Positions 33,543 through 41,485 of a DNA stretch of 41,688 nucleotides are shown piece after piece. Origin of the DNA: JBGCEZ01 sp045106735 (GTDB taxonomy: Bacteria; Planctomycetota; Phycisphaerae; Phycisphaerales; SM1A02); contig JBGCEZ010000037.1 of assembly GCA_045106735.1 (NCBI GenBank), positions 1-41,688 of the forward strand, given 5' to 3'. The notes below the pieces were generated by a model, which made no database searches, was not told the DNA's origin, and saw only the letters and a program-made list of their open reading frames with translations. Made by a program: the position numbers and the translations under genes. Positions within the stretch are counted from its first letter, which is position 1, and the number at the start of each line of letters is the position of its first letter.

Positions 33543-34784
33543 ATGCCCATCTTCAGATTGCACCGTCGTCCGCTCGCCCGCTCCACCGCCCGCTCCACCG
33601 CCCGCCGTCCGCGCCACGCGTCGGCATTCGCCGGCATCCTGACCCTTGGGGCCGGGGTGGCGGCCATCATGCTGGCCAATGCGCCGGCCGGGGCGGCATC
33701 GCCCGCGATGTCTCAGGTCTCCGGCGCCGCTCCGTCGCCCGCCGGGTCCTCAGTTTCGGCGGCCGACGATCCCGCGGCCAGCGGGCCGTCCTGGACCGTG
33801 GCCACGAAACAGGCCGCCCCGTTCGCCGTTCAGTCGGAAGACGGGCAGTGGAGCGGGATGGCGATCGAACTCTGGCAGGCCATGGCCGACGAACTCGGCG
33901 TCCGCTTCACGTTTCAAGACGCGGGCGATGTCTCCGGCGTCATCGACGCCGTGGCCGCGGGGCAGGCCGACATTGGCGTGGGGGCGATCACCATCAACGC
34001 CGACCGGCACGAGCGCGTGGCGTTCACGCACGCGTTCGCGCCGGCCGAGCTCGGCATCGCCACGCGGGTCCAGGGCGATGCGTCGCTCCTCGGCGTGGTG
34101 CGCCGCGTTGTGAGCAAACGCTTCCTGCAGGCCGTCGCCACGCTCGTCGTCATGATCGGGATCGTCGGCATCGTGATGTGGCTGCTGGAGCGCCGGCGCA
34201 ACGCCGAGCAGTTTCACCCCGACCCGATTCGGGGGATCGGCGACGGCTTCTGGTGGTCCGGCGTCACGATGACCACCGTCGGCTACGGCGACCGCGCTCC
34301 GGCCACCGCCATCGGGCGTCTCGTGGCGCTTGTGTGGATGTTCGCGTCGATCGTCGTGATTTCGGGGCTGACGGGAGCGATCGCGTCGGCCCTGACCGTC
34401 GACCGGCTGCGTCCGCAGGTCGAGGGGCCAGGCGACTTGCCCCGGGCGGTCGTGGGCACGCTCGACGGTTCGGCGGCCGGTGCGCTCTTGCGCGACCGCG
34501 GCATCGCCAGCATCGCGTTCGCCACCACGGCCGAGGGGCTGGACGCCCTGGAGGACGGGCAGCTCGATGCGTTCGTCAACGATGCCGTGGTGCTTCAGGC
34601 CGAGGTCGCCGAGCGACCGGGCGGCAGCATCCTGGTGCTTGGCGATACGTTCGGCCGCGGGTCGCTCGCGTTCACCATGAACTGGTCCGACGACCGCATG
34701 CGGGACGTCAACCGGGTCCTGCTTGACGCCATCGATGAAGGCGTGCTGGATCGCCTGTGGCGACGCTACGTCGGCGATGACTGA
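33543..34784 (+). CDS. GluR0-like ligand-gated potassium channel
   Basis: A 413-residue protein with the arrangement of prokaryotic ionotropic glutamate receptors: a solute-binding half-domain, a membrane helix, a pore loop, a second membrane helix, then the other half-domain. A signal segment lies near 27-52. The binding lobes are at about 80-190 and 290-413 and resemble family 3 extracellular binding proteins: WTVATKQAAPFAVQ, GMAIELWQAMADELGV, ITINADRHERVAFT with the Arg expected to bind the ligand carboxylate, and DAFVNDAVVL. The pore region is TM1 (about 196-219), TTVGYGD at 244-250 (a potassium filter) and TM2 (about 255-284). It probably conducts potassium in response to an amino acid or similar ligand in the periplasm. 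It is divergent from the zinc-ribbon pair. Confidence 0.9.
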   Translation: MPIFRLHRRPLARSTARSTARRPRHASAFAGILTLGAGVAAIMLANAPAGAASPAMSQVSGAAPSPAGSSVSAADDPAASGPSWTVATKQAAPFAVQSEDGQWSGMAIELWQAMADELGVRFTFQDAGDVSGVIDAVAAGQADIGVGAITINADRHERVAFTHAFAPAELGIATRVQGDASLLGVVRRVVSKRFLQAVATLVVMIGIVGIVMWLLERRRNAEQFHPDPIRGIGDGFWWSGVTMTTVGYGDRAPATAIGRLVALVWMFASIVVISGLTGAIASALTVDRLRPQVEGPGDLPRAVVGTLDGSAAGALLRDRGIASIAFATTAEGLDALEDGQLDAFVNDAVVLQAEVAERPGGSILVLGDTFGRGSLAFTMNWSDDRMRDVNRVLLDAIDEGVLDRLWRRYVGDD

Positions 34785-34853
34785 TGCAGAGCGAGGGACG
34801 GACGGAGCGGAACGCCATCCGATTGGACGGCGCCGCAAGCCTCTGGCCAGACC

Positions 34854-34891
34854 CAAAAAAACACGAGCACCGGCGTGAACCGGTGCTCGTG
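34854..34891 (-). terminator. Intrinsic terminator after the PEP-CTERM-like gene
   Basis: CACGAGCACCGG and CCGGTGCTCGTG (34862-34873 and 34880-34891) form a perfect 12-bp stem. On the minus strand it is followed by a run of T (A-run 34854-34861 on the plus strand). It lies 64 bases beyond the stop of the minus-strand gene. It lacks a T run on the plus strand, so it serves the channel gene poorly. Confidence 0.93.
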
Positions 34892-34955
34892 CGGAAGTGG
34901 GTCCTATCAGGAGTCGTCTCGCCAACAAGGCGTCGCGACCCCGGTGCGGCTGAGA

Positions 34956-35675
34956 TCAGCCGCGGCGGCGACGGCCAGCCGCGAGGCCAAGCAGCCCGAA
35001 GGCGGCGAGGGCCGAGGGAGCCGGGACGACCGAGATTTCGGTCAGCAGGAAGTCCAGGCTCGAGGCCGGGTCGCCGGCCTCGTTGAAGTTGAACAGCACG
35101 CCGATTCGATCGACGTCGTTCAACAGAGCTCCATCGAACTCGCTGAGCGCGATGGTGGCGTTGAACGGCGAGCCGCTCGCGTTGACCGCGAGGGAAGCCT
35201 GCGACGTCTGGGTGACGGCGCCGTTCTCGACCTGCTGAAGGATGACCAGCACCTCGAAGTCGAGGTCGGCCGCGAGGAAGCCAAACTGGATGTCGGTCAA
35301 GCCCGACAGGTCCAGGTTCAGTCCCTCACCGACTTCGAACGGCAAGCTGCCGTCTTCGACGTCGGTTGAGCCGTCGTAGTCCAGGCCGAGCTGGCCGGCC
35401 AGGCCTACGCCCGCGGAAAACGACAGGCCGAGCCCACCGCCACCAAGGGCGACTTCAAAGTTCTGGTTGAATGGGTTGTCGAGCACCTCAAGACCGACGT
35501 CACGTTGACCGCCGATCATGGAGCCCGCCTGTTGCGTCACGTCCGAGCCGGACGTGATGGACGACGAAAACGCACCACTGCTGAAGTCGTCGATCATCAC
35601 AAGACCGGCGGATGCCGGCAAGGTGATCAACGCTGCAGCGGCAACGGTTCCGGCGCCAAGAAGGCGTCGCTTCAT
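34956..35675 (-). CDS. Secreted protein with PEP-CTERM-like sorting tail
   Basis: A 239-residue exported protein. The signal peptide is MKRRLLGAGTVAAAALITLP with cleavage after ASA. The mature part is Gly/Asp/Ser-rich and acidic with beta-strand character, lacks cysteine, and shows no enzyme motif. The C-terminus (about 217-239) has the exosortase layout: VPAPSA, then a hydrophobic segment LAAFGLLGLAAG, then RRRRG. This VPAP variant is common in planctomycetes. An exosortase-like enzyme would cut it and attach the protein to the surface or release it; none is encoded in the window. The purine-rich GAGAGAAGAGAGAG stretch before the ATG at 35675 can serve as ribosome binding site. Confidence 0.85.
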   Translation of the reverse strand: MKRRLLGAGTVAAAALITLPASAGLVMIDDFSSGAFSSSITSGSDVTQQAGSMIGGQRDVGLEVLDNPFNQNFEVALGGGGLGLSFSAGVGLAGQLGLDYDGSTDVEDGSLPFEVGEGLNLDLSGLTDIQFGFLAADLDFEVLVILQQVENGAVTQTSQASLAVNASGSPFNATIALSEFDGALLNDVDRIGVLFNFNEAGDPASSLDFLLTEISVVPAPSALAAFGLLGLAAGRRRRG

Positions 35676-35907
35676 GTCTCTCTCTCTTCTCTCTGCGTCT
35701 CTCTTCTACCACCCGGCGCGTACCGGGTCATCCGGTTGCGAGCCGGACCAGTGAAGGCTCTCCGATCCGGAGGGGTGCGTCAAGTGTCGGCCAGCGCTTT
35801 CTCGGGGATATTCGGCTCGCGCAGATGCCGCGCCATGCTGATTTTGCGTGAGTCAACACCGGCAATCAGCCCTCTCGCGGTCAGGGGCCACATGACCCGG
35901 ACAGACG
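35676..35907. other. Leader and promoter region of the PEP-CTERM-like gene
   Basis: A GA-rich stretch (35676-35705 on the minus strand) precedes the start. Small hairpins lie at 35711-35728 (ACCCGG with CCGGGT) and 35731-35747. TTGACG and TTGACT occur on the minus strand near 35783 and 35853, but neither has a good -10 at the right distance. Confidence 0.4.
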
Positions 35908-35942
35908 GCAAACAAAACGCCGCCCCCAGGGAGGGCGGCGTT
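35908..35942 (-). terminator. Intrinsic terminator after the peptidase fusion gene
   Basis: AACGCCGCCC (35916-35925) pairs perfectly with GGGCGGCGTT (35933-35942) around a 7-base loop. On the minus strand TTTTGTTTG follows. It lies about 90 bases beyond the stop of the long minus-strand gene. Confidence 0.9.
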
Positions 35943-36033
35943 CGCGGCGGGCGTTGGTGGTGGGGTGGTCCGAAAACGTCGGGCGGCGAACGCCGGCGGG
36001 CACGCCGCTCGTCGTGGCCGCCGGTTCCCGTCC

Positions 36034-39000
36034 TCAGGCGCCGAGGCGACCCGGCGCCGGCTCGGCATCCCCGGACGCTGGCTCGTCGTCGTCGGCCGGC
36101 TCGGCGTCCGGCAGCACCGCCGGCTCGGGCTGGAGTTCCCGCATGATGAAGTCCCACTGCGTCTTGCTCCAGTGGGCCGAGCCAAAGCCGTGTCGGCGGC
36201 CGGGGTAGACCATCGGCGTGATGTCGACGCCGGCGGCCTGCGCGCGCTCCAAGAAGCGAATCGCGTTGGCCGGGTGCACGTTGTCGTCCATGTCGCCCCA
36301 GGCCAGCAGCAGGTGGCCGGACAAATCGCGGGCCCGCGGAATCAGGTCGCGCGACGCGTAGCCGTCGGGGTTGTCCTGCAGCGTGCCCATGTACCGCTCG
36401 GTGTAGATGGTGTCGTAGAGGCCCCAGTTCGTGACCGGGGCGCCGGCGATGCCCGCCCGGAACAGGTCGGTGAACACCATCGCGGTCGCGGTCATGAAGC
36501 CGCCGTAGCTGTGGCCCTGCATGCCGATGCGGTCGGCGTCGATCCATTCGTGGTCGGTGAGCCAGCCGATCAGGTGTTCGATGTCCTCGGTCTCGCGCTG
36601 GCCGAGCTGCCGGTAGGCGGTCCAGGCCGACTGCGCGCCCTGGCCACTGGCCGGGTACGGATCCGCCCGGAAGACGACGATCCCGCTCGCGGCCAGGGCC
36701 AGGTCATTCCACCGGCTCGCCCACCAGCCGTCGCGGACGGTCGGCGCCTGCGGGCCGGCGTACGTCATGAACCACGCGGGGTACTTCCGGGTGGGGTCGA
36801 AGTTCGGCGGCAGCAGCAGGGTGGCGTCGAGGGTGACGCCGTCCGGCAGTTCAATGCGTTCGTGGGTGAGCGTGCCCAGGTCCCAGCGGGCGACTTCGGG
36901 CACCGGGTTGTCGTCGATCGTGCGGATGAGGTGTCCGTCGCGGTCGCGCAGGACGACCTGCGTCGGCGACTCAAGGCTCGACCAACTGTCGACGAACATC
37001 GTCGCGTCCGGCGAGAGGCTGACCCGGTGGCTGCCACGCTCGCGGGAGAGGCGGCGAGGCTCGTCTGAACCGTCCAGCGGGGCGGCGTAGAGGTAGGTCG
37101 CGACCGGCCCGGGGACCGAGGCGGTGAACAGGACCTCGGCCGGGACGTCGTCGCCGACTGCTTCGTCCAGGTGCAGGATGTTGGAGACGTTGAAGTCGCC
37201 ATCGGTGATCTGGGCGACGAGCTCGCCGTCAGCGCTGTAGCGGTACAGATGGTTCCAGCCGTTTCGCTCGCTGGAGAACAAGAAGTCGCCGCCCGGCAGT
37301 TGCGTCGGCGCTCCCGGCGAGGAGATCCACGCTTCAGTCGAGTCGCGGAACAGCTTGCGTGCGCCGCCGCCGCCGGCCACGTCCACGTGCACCACGTCGA
37401 GCCAGGTCTGGGCCCGGTCCTGCACGTGCACGTGCAGCGTGTCGCCGGCGTCGAGCCACGAGACGTGCGTGATCAGGTGGTCGCCCTCGGTGTACGGGCC
37501 GAGGTCCAGGTCCATCGTCGTGCCGCCGGCCGGGTCCGCCACGTGCACGGTGACGTGCGGGTTGCGGTCGCCGGGGCGGGGGTAGCGTTCGACCTCGACC
37601 CGCTGCGGATCGCGGTGGTCAACCAGGGTGTGGGTGGGCACCGGATTTTCGTCGGTGCGGAGGTACGCGATGTACTGGCCGCTCGGGCTCCACCAGAAGG
37701 CCCGCCAGTCGCGGCCAAAGAGCTCCTCGAAGTAGACCCAGCTCGCCCGGCCGTTGCGGATGCCTTCGCCGCCGCCGCGGGTGAGCCGGCGTTCGTCGCC
37801 GCTGGCCGTGTCCACGGCAAAGAGGTCGTCGTTGCGGACGAAGGCGGCGAACGCGCCGCCGGGAGCGAGGGCGGGCAGGGTTTCGTTGTCCGGGCTGCGG
37901 GTCAGGCGTTGGACGCTCGTGGCGTCCGCCGAGGCGAACCAGAGGTCGCCGGCGTGGCGGAAGAGCACGGGCTCGGTGCGATCGGGTCCCGACCAGTTGC
38001 GGCGAGCGATCGTGCGGGCCGCGCGGCGGGAGATGCCGGGGACGTCGGCCAGGCGATCGGGGACCTCGCTGCTGGTGCTGACGACGGGTTCGGCGCGGCC
38101 GGTCCGGGCGTGGACGAGCAGTTGGTCGCCGCGCCCGCGGCGGATGAGGTAGTGGGCATCATCGACCCAGCGGGAGGGACGGGCGGCATTGCCGGCGAGG
38201 TTCGGCCGGCGGCCATCGCGGCCCCGGGCGATGTCGGGCGTCATGATTCGCTTGGGCGTGGTGGCGGCGTCGCCGTCCGCGTCCGTGTCCGCCCCCGCGG
38301 CGTCGAACCGATCCAGGTCGATGGTCAGCAGCGGAACGTCTTCTTCCAGGCGGATGATCGGCCAGGTCCCGCCGGCTTCGGCTTCGATGAAGCCCCACGC
38401 GCCCAGGCCGTCGGTCGCCTGTGGTTCGAGCATGTACGCGGCCAGCGAGCCGAGGTCCTGGTCGGTGCGCACGAGGTAGTCGCCGGCGCGGGCGGCGTGG
38501 CGGTGTTCGGTCGCCGGGTTCGTCTCGATCGACACGCGGGTGCGGCCCATGGAGGGGCGCCGGGCCGGCTCGAACTCGGTCAGCCGGTACGACGCAGCGG
38601 CCACGTCCACATCGCCGCGGAGGCGGTCGACGTCGATGCCGTGCAACTGCAGATGTTCGGCGACGTCGCTGAGTGCGGCCGGAACGATGTACGCGATCGG
38701 CCGCGGCACGCTCAGCGTGGGCTGAAAGTCGTTCTCCACCGTGACGGTATGGGTGATTTCGTCGCCGAGGGGGCCGCGCCGTCCTTCGGGTTCGGTGTAG
38801 CCCTGGACTTCGAACGTGCCCGGAAGGGCTTGGGCTTCCACCCGCAGGGCAACGGGTTGGCCGGTGGCGCCTCGCGTGCGCCGCCGGGCGGCGTTCACCG
38901 CGCTGCGCAGGTCGCCGGCTTCCGCCGCGGTGACGTCCAGCACGCTGGTACAGAACGCCCGGGTGGCGAGGACGCGGTCGCGGAACGGGGCGTACGCGTA

Positions 39001-40194
39001 CGCCTCCGACAGAATGCCGATGCTGTTGCGCATGCCGCGGTAGGCGGCGCCGTAGCGCGGCTCGGCCGGGTACGTCGTCCACCGGGTGTGGCCGCCGGTG
39101 AAGTTGCCGTAGACAAAGGCCAGGTAGTCAGAGTTCGCCTCAAAGTCCGCGTCGATCGCCGGCAGAAATTCGTCGCGGACGCGTTCGATGAGGGCCAGGT
39201 CACCGGCCGGATGCTTGGGGCCTTGGTAGGTGAGCACGTGGCGGTGCCGCGAGCCATCGGTGGTGTGCGTATCAACGACGACCAGCGGGTCCCACTCATT
39301 TTGAAAGGCGACGATGGCCCGCGTTTCGGGGGCGTCGAGCTTGAGCCAGTCGCGGTTGAGGTCGAGGTCTTGGGCGTTGTGGCGCTGGCCCATCTCGTCC
39401 GGTCCGACTTGGCCGGGCCGATTGTCGGGGGCGAACCGCTCGTTGCCGTCGGCATTCAGGATCGGGGCGAAGACGATGATCAGGTCCTCGAGCACGCCGG
39501 GCCCTTCGGCCATCGCCATGTCGCGGGCCATCATGAGCAGTGCTTCCTTGCCGCAGACCTCGCCGGCGTGGATGTTGCCGAAGAGCAGCACCACTTCGCG
39601 GCCGGAGCGCCGAGCCTCGGCCGCAGATGCGACCGGCGGGTCGGCCACGATCAGCATCGGCAGCTCGCGGCCCTCGTGGCTGGTGCCGAGCGTCGCGCGC
39701 ACGACCCGTTCGGACTCGCCGGCCAACGCGTCGCAGAAGGCGAGCACCTGGGCGTGGGTCATGGTGCGGCGGTAGTCGGACCGCTCGGCTTCCGTGACGA
39801 GGAGGTCATCGGCCGCGGCCAGGCTGAGGGCTTCGGTCGCCGCGTCGGGGAAGGGGACGGCCGCACCGTGGCGGTGGCCGTGGTCTCCCGCGTGGTCGTC
39901 ATCGTGGGCGTGGGCGTCAGCGTCAGCCTCGGCAAGGTCGCGGGCCTGGGCCTGGGCCTGCGCCTGGGCCTGCGCCTGGGCCGGGGCCGGGGCCTGGGAC
40001 TGAGGCTGGGCCGGGGTCGGGGCCATGACGTCGTCGCCGGCGACCGGCGGGCTGCCGGCGTGGACGGTCGCGGCCAGGGTCACCGCCGGGGCGAGGCCGG
40101 TCAGCCATCGCCACCCACCGCCAGGGCGGACGGAAGCGGGCGAGCCGGTGGGGCGAGCGGGGGCGGCGGGGCGGGGCAGCGGGCGATGCGGCAT
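36034..40194 (-). CDS. Secreted M14 carboxypeptidase / S9 dipeptidyl-peptidase fusion
   Basis: A 1386-residue exported protein with two peptidase units. After a signal segment (about 30-47, WLTGLAPAVTLAATVHA) come a Gln/Ala repeat and a His/Asp-rich stretch. The M14 zinc peptidase (about 115-430) has HAGE (His209, Glu212), ILNADGNERF, QDLDLNRDW, DTHTTDG (His310) and LSEAY (Glu397); its accessory domain runs to about 650. The S9B dipeptidyl-peptidase IV-like half (about 650-1350) has a beta-propeller with YFEELFGRDWRAFWWSPSGQYIAYLR. Its hydrolase domain carries GHSYGGF (Ser1229), GDMDDNVH (the acid, about 1303) and RRHGF (His1335). Both sites look complete, so one chain would trim peptides from both ends. 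GTG at 40209 is an alternative start. No ribosome binding site is obvious. Confidence 0.88.
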   Translation of the reverse strand: MPHRPLPRPAAPARPTGSPASVRPGGGWRWLTGLAPAVTLAATVHAGSPPVAGDDVMAPTPAQPQSQAPAPAQAQAQAQAQAQARDLAEADADAHAHDDDHAGDHGHRHGAAVPFPDAATEALSLAAADDLLVTEAERSDYRRTMTHAQVLAFCDALAGESERVVRATLGTSHEGRELPMLIVADPPVASAAEARRSGREVVLLFGNIHAGEVCGKEALLMMARDMAMAEGPGVLEDLIIVFAPILNADGNERFAPDNRPGQVGPDEMGQRHNAQDLDLNRDWLKLDAPETRAIVAFQNEWDPLVVVDTHTTDGSRHRHVLTYQGPKHPAGDLALIERVRDEFLPAIDADFEANSDYLAFVYGNFTGGHTRWTTYPAEPRYGAAYRGMRNSIGILSEAYAYAPFRDRVLATRAFCTSVLDVTAAEAGDLRSAVNAARRRTRGATGQPVALRVEAQALPGTFEVQGYTEPEGRRGPLGDEITHTVTVENDFQPTLSVPRPIAYIVPAALSDVAEHLQLHGIDVDRLRGDVDVAAASYRLTEFEPARRPSMGRTRVSIETNPATEHRHAARAGDYLVRTDQDLGSLAAYMLEPQATDGLGAWGFIEAEAGGTWPIIRLEEDVPLLTIDLDRFDAAGADTDADGDAATTPKRIMTPDIARGRDGRRPNLAGNAARPSRWVDDAHYLIRRGRGDQLLVHARTGRAEPVVSTSSEVPDRLADVPGISRRAARTIARRNWSGPDRTEPVLFRHAGDLWFASADATSVQRLTRSPDNETLPALAPGGAFAAFVRNDDLFAVDTASGDERRLTRGGGEGIRNGRASWVYFEELFGRDWRAFWWSPSGQYIAYLRTDENPVPTHTLVDHRDPQRVEVERYPRPGDRNPHVTVHVADPAGGTTMDLDLGPYTEGDHLITHVSWLDAGDTLHVHVQDRAQTWLDVVHVDVAGGGGARKLFRDSTEAWISSPGAPTQLPGGDFLFSSERNGWNHLYRYSADGELVAQITDGDFNVSNILHLDEAVGDDVPAEVLFTASVPGPVATYLYAAPLDGSDEPRRLSRERGSHRVSLSPDATMFVDSWSSLESPTQVVLRDRDGHLIRTIDDNPVPEVARWDLGTLTHERIELPDGVTLDATLLLPPNFDPTRKYPAWFMTYAGPQAPTVRDGWWASRWNDLALAASGIVVFRADPYPASGQGAQSAWTAYRQLGQRETEDIEHLIGWLTDHEWIDADRIGMQGHSYGGFMTATAMVFTDLFRAGIAGAPVTNWGLYDTIYTERYMGTLQDNPDGYASRDLIPRARDLSGHLLLAWGDMDDNVHPANAIRFLERAQAAGVDITPMVYPGRRHGFGSAHWSKTQWDFIMRELQPEPAVLPDAEPADDDEPASGDAEPAPGRLGA
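39940..39995 (-). repeat. Gln-Ala coding repeat in the peptidase fusion
   Basis: Six-base units (CAGGCC or CAGGCG read on the minus strand) encode a run of alternating Gln and Ala just after the signal peptide of the fusion protein. It is probably a flexible spacer. Confidence 0.8.
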
Positions 40195-40415
40195 CGGATG
40201 GGGTCTCACGCTGGGGCGATGGCGAAACGGGTGATGGGTGGCGGATCCGGCGGAAATGCGGTCGACGAACGGCAGGGCGTCAGCCGGCCGGGGGGACGGC
40301 GCCAGGTGGCCATGCGGCCACCGCCCGGACGCGAGGAGCGGGCGATCGTTTCAATCGGCCGGCTGGGCCCAAGTTGCGGAAGATCCGGCCCGTGATTCCG
40401 CCGCGGGGGGCGAGA

Positions 40416-41114
40416 TCAAGGCTTGCCGGCCGCGGGGCAATGGCGACCGGGTCGCCCGCGGCCGCGGATCCGCAGCCAGAGCGAGATGCCGGCGGTCCCC
40501 ACCGGAACAACGACCGAGGCCACGACCAGGGGCACCAGGATCCCGGCCGGCCAGCTGCGAAAGAGCCAGCCCAGGTCCGCGACGAAGGCCGGCAGGTCGC
40601 CGGGGATCGGTCCATCGCCGACCCGGGCGAACCGGGCGGCCACCGCCCCGCCCCCCGCGTAGCAGCCGATGGCGGCCGAGCCCTTGGCCAGGTATCCGAT
40701 CCCGAGCCAGCCGACGGCCAGTCCGCCGATGGCCAGCAGGCCGCCGCCGATCACGCCCAGGGACAGGCCGCCGAACGCCACCACGCCACGGGCCAGGGCC
40801 CCGACGGCCAGCCCGCCGGTGGCGTTGGTTCCGACGGCCACCAGCCCGTGGGCTCGGTCGCCGGTGGCGACGATCCCGCGGGCCACGCCGGCCCGCTCCC
40901 GGCCGTACGGCCCCCACGAAATGGCGAGCAGCGGCCGTCCGGCGAGCGTTCGTTGGCTGCGATACCGCCAACCATCCCCCGGTCTCCGGGCGGGCCAGGT
41001 CGCCATCGCACCGCACTCCGGACACGCCTCGTCGCGCATGGCAGCCGACGCCGGTCGCGGGTAGCGGCAGGCCTGGCAAATCACGCGGGGTTCAGCGGGG
41101 GCGTCGTCGGACAT
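40416..41114 (-). CDS. Zinc-ribbon protein with Gly-rich hydrophobic repeats
   Basis: A 232-residue protein. The N-terminal ribbon is CQAC (Cys13, Cys16) and CPEC (Cys31, Cys34). Residues about 75-160 are a run of short imperfect repeats of the type GhhAhG: VARGIVATG, LVAVGTNATGG, LAVGALARGVVAFGG, LSLGVIGGG, LLAIGGLAVGWLGIGYLAKG. They may form a membrane-associated beta-helix or small transmembrane solenoid. A true hydrophobic helix lies near 195-215 (GILVPLVVASVVVPVGTAGI). The function is unknown. The ATG at 41114 is chosen because the ribbon starts shortly after; the frame is open 13 codons further. It resembles the 31-33 kb pair only in its ribbon. Confidence 0.65.
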   Translation of the reverse strand: MSDDAPAEPRVICQACRYPRPASAAMRDEACPECGAMATWPARRPGDGWRYRSQRTLAGRPLLAISWGPYGRERAGVARGIVATGDRAHGLVAVGTNATGGLAVGALARGVVAFGGLSLGVIGGGLLAIGGLAVGWLGIGYLAKGSAAIGCYAGGGAVAARFARVGDGPIPGDLPAFVADLGWLFRSWPAGILVPLVVASVVVPVGTAGISLWLRIRGRGRPGRHCPAAGKP

Positions 41115-41168
41115 CTGCCGCCCATCATCGCGGGGCGGGCCGCCGACCGCCACGTCCGATTCGCCACC

Positions 41169-41318
41169 TCATGGGGCCTCTGGATCGAACCCCGGCATCG
41201 GAAACTCGGGCGACGGCACCCGCCCCTCCCGCATCAGGCGGTCGAACCTCGCCACGAGCTCCGGATACTCGGCGGCCACGTCGCGCGATTCGGTCGGGTC
41301 GGCCGACCGGTTGCCCCG
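41169..41318 (-). pseudogene. Sulfatase C-terminal remnant
   Basis: The last 49 codons of a minus-strand frame read like the end of an arylsulfatase: ADPTESRDVAAEYPELVARF, then VPSPEFPMPGFDP. The usual sulfatase body, including the Cys/Ser-x-Pro-x-Arg site, is absent, because only about 170 bases separate this from the next gene. It is likely a decayed fragment. The resemblance rests on one short segment, so the call is tentative. Confidence 0.45.
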
Positions 41319-41485
41319 CCGATCTCGGAGTCGGCTCAGCGTCGCCGGTGAAGAGCCTCGCGGTGCGGTCATCGATGTCGGCGGCGGCGATCGCATCCGC
41401 GGTGCGGCCGCCCGTCCCTGCCGCACTTCCGTGGAACGGGGAAAGGCGGCCGCGGATGATCGCGACCGGACAGACTCGATGGCGG
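41319..41485. other. Gap without a recognised gene
   Basis: About 170 bases between the sulfatase-like tail and the partial FG-GAP gene. It may be further sulfatase wreckage, but I can read no conserved segment in any frame. Confidence 0.4.

Noticed and set aside
34862..34891. Terminator for the receptor-channel gene
   Set aside because: On the plus strand the hairpin is followed by CGGAAGTGGG without a T run; the T run exists only on the minus strand, so it belongs to the PEP-CTERM-like gene.
35780..35800. Sigma-54 promoter before the PEP-CTERM-like gene
   Set aside because: A TGGC element is present on the minus strand, but the TTG element is one base too close and lacks the GC, so the match to TGGC-N-TTGC is not credible.
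37171..40395. A plus-strand open frame of 1074 codons
   Set aside because: Antisense to the M14-S9 fusion, whose catalytic motifs are all on the minus strand. The plus-strand translation is Val/Gly/Arg-rich with no family motif.
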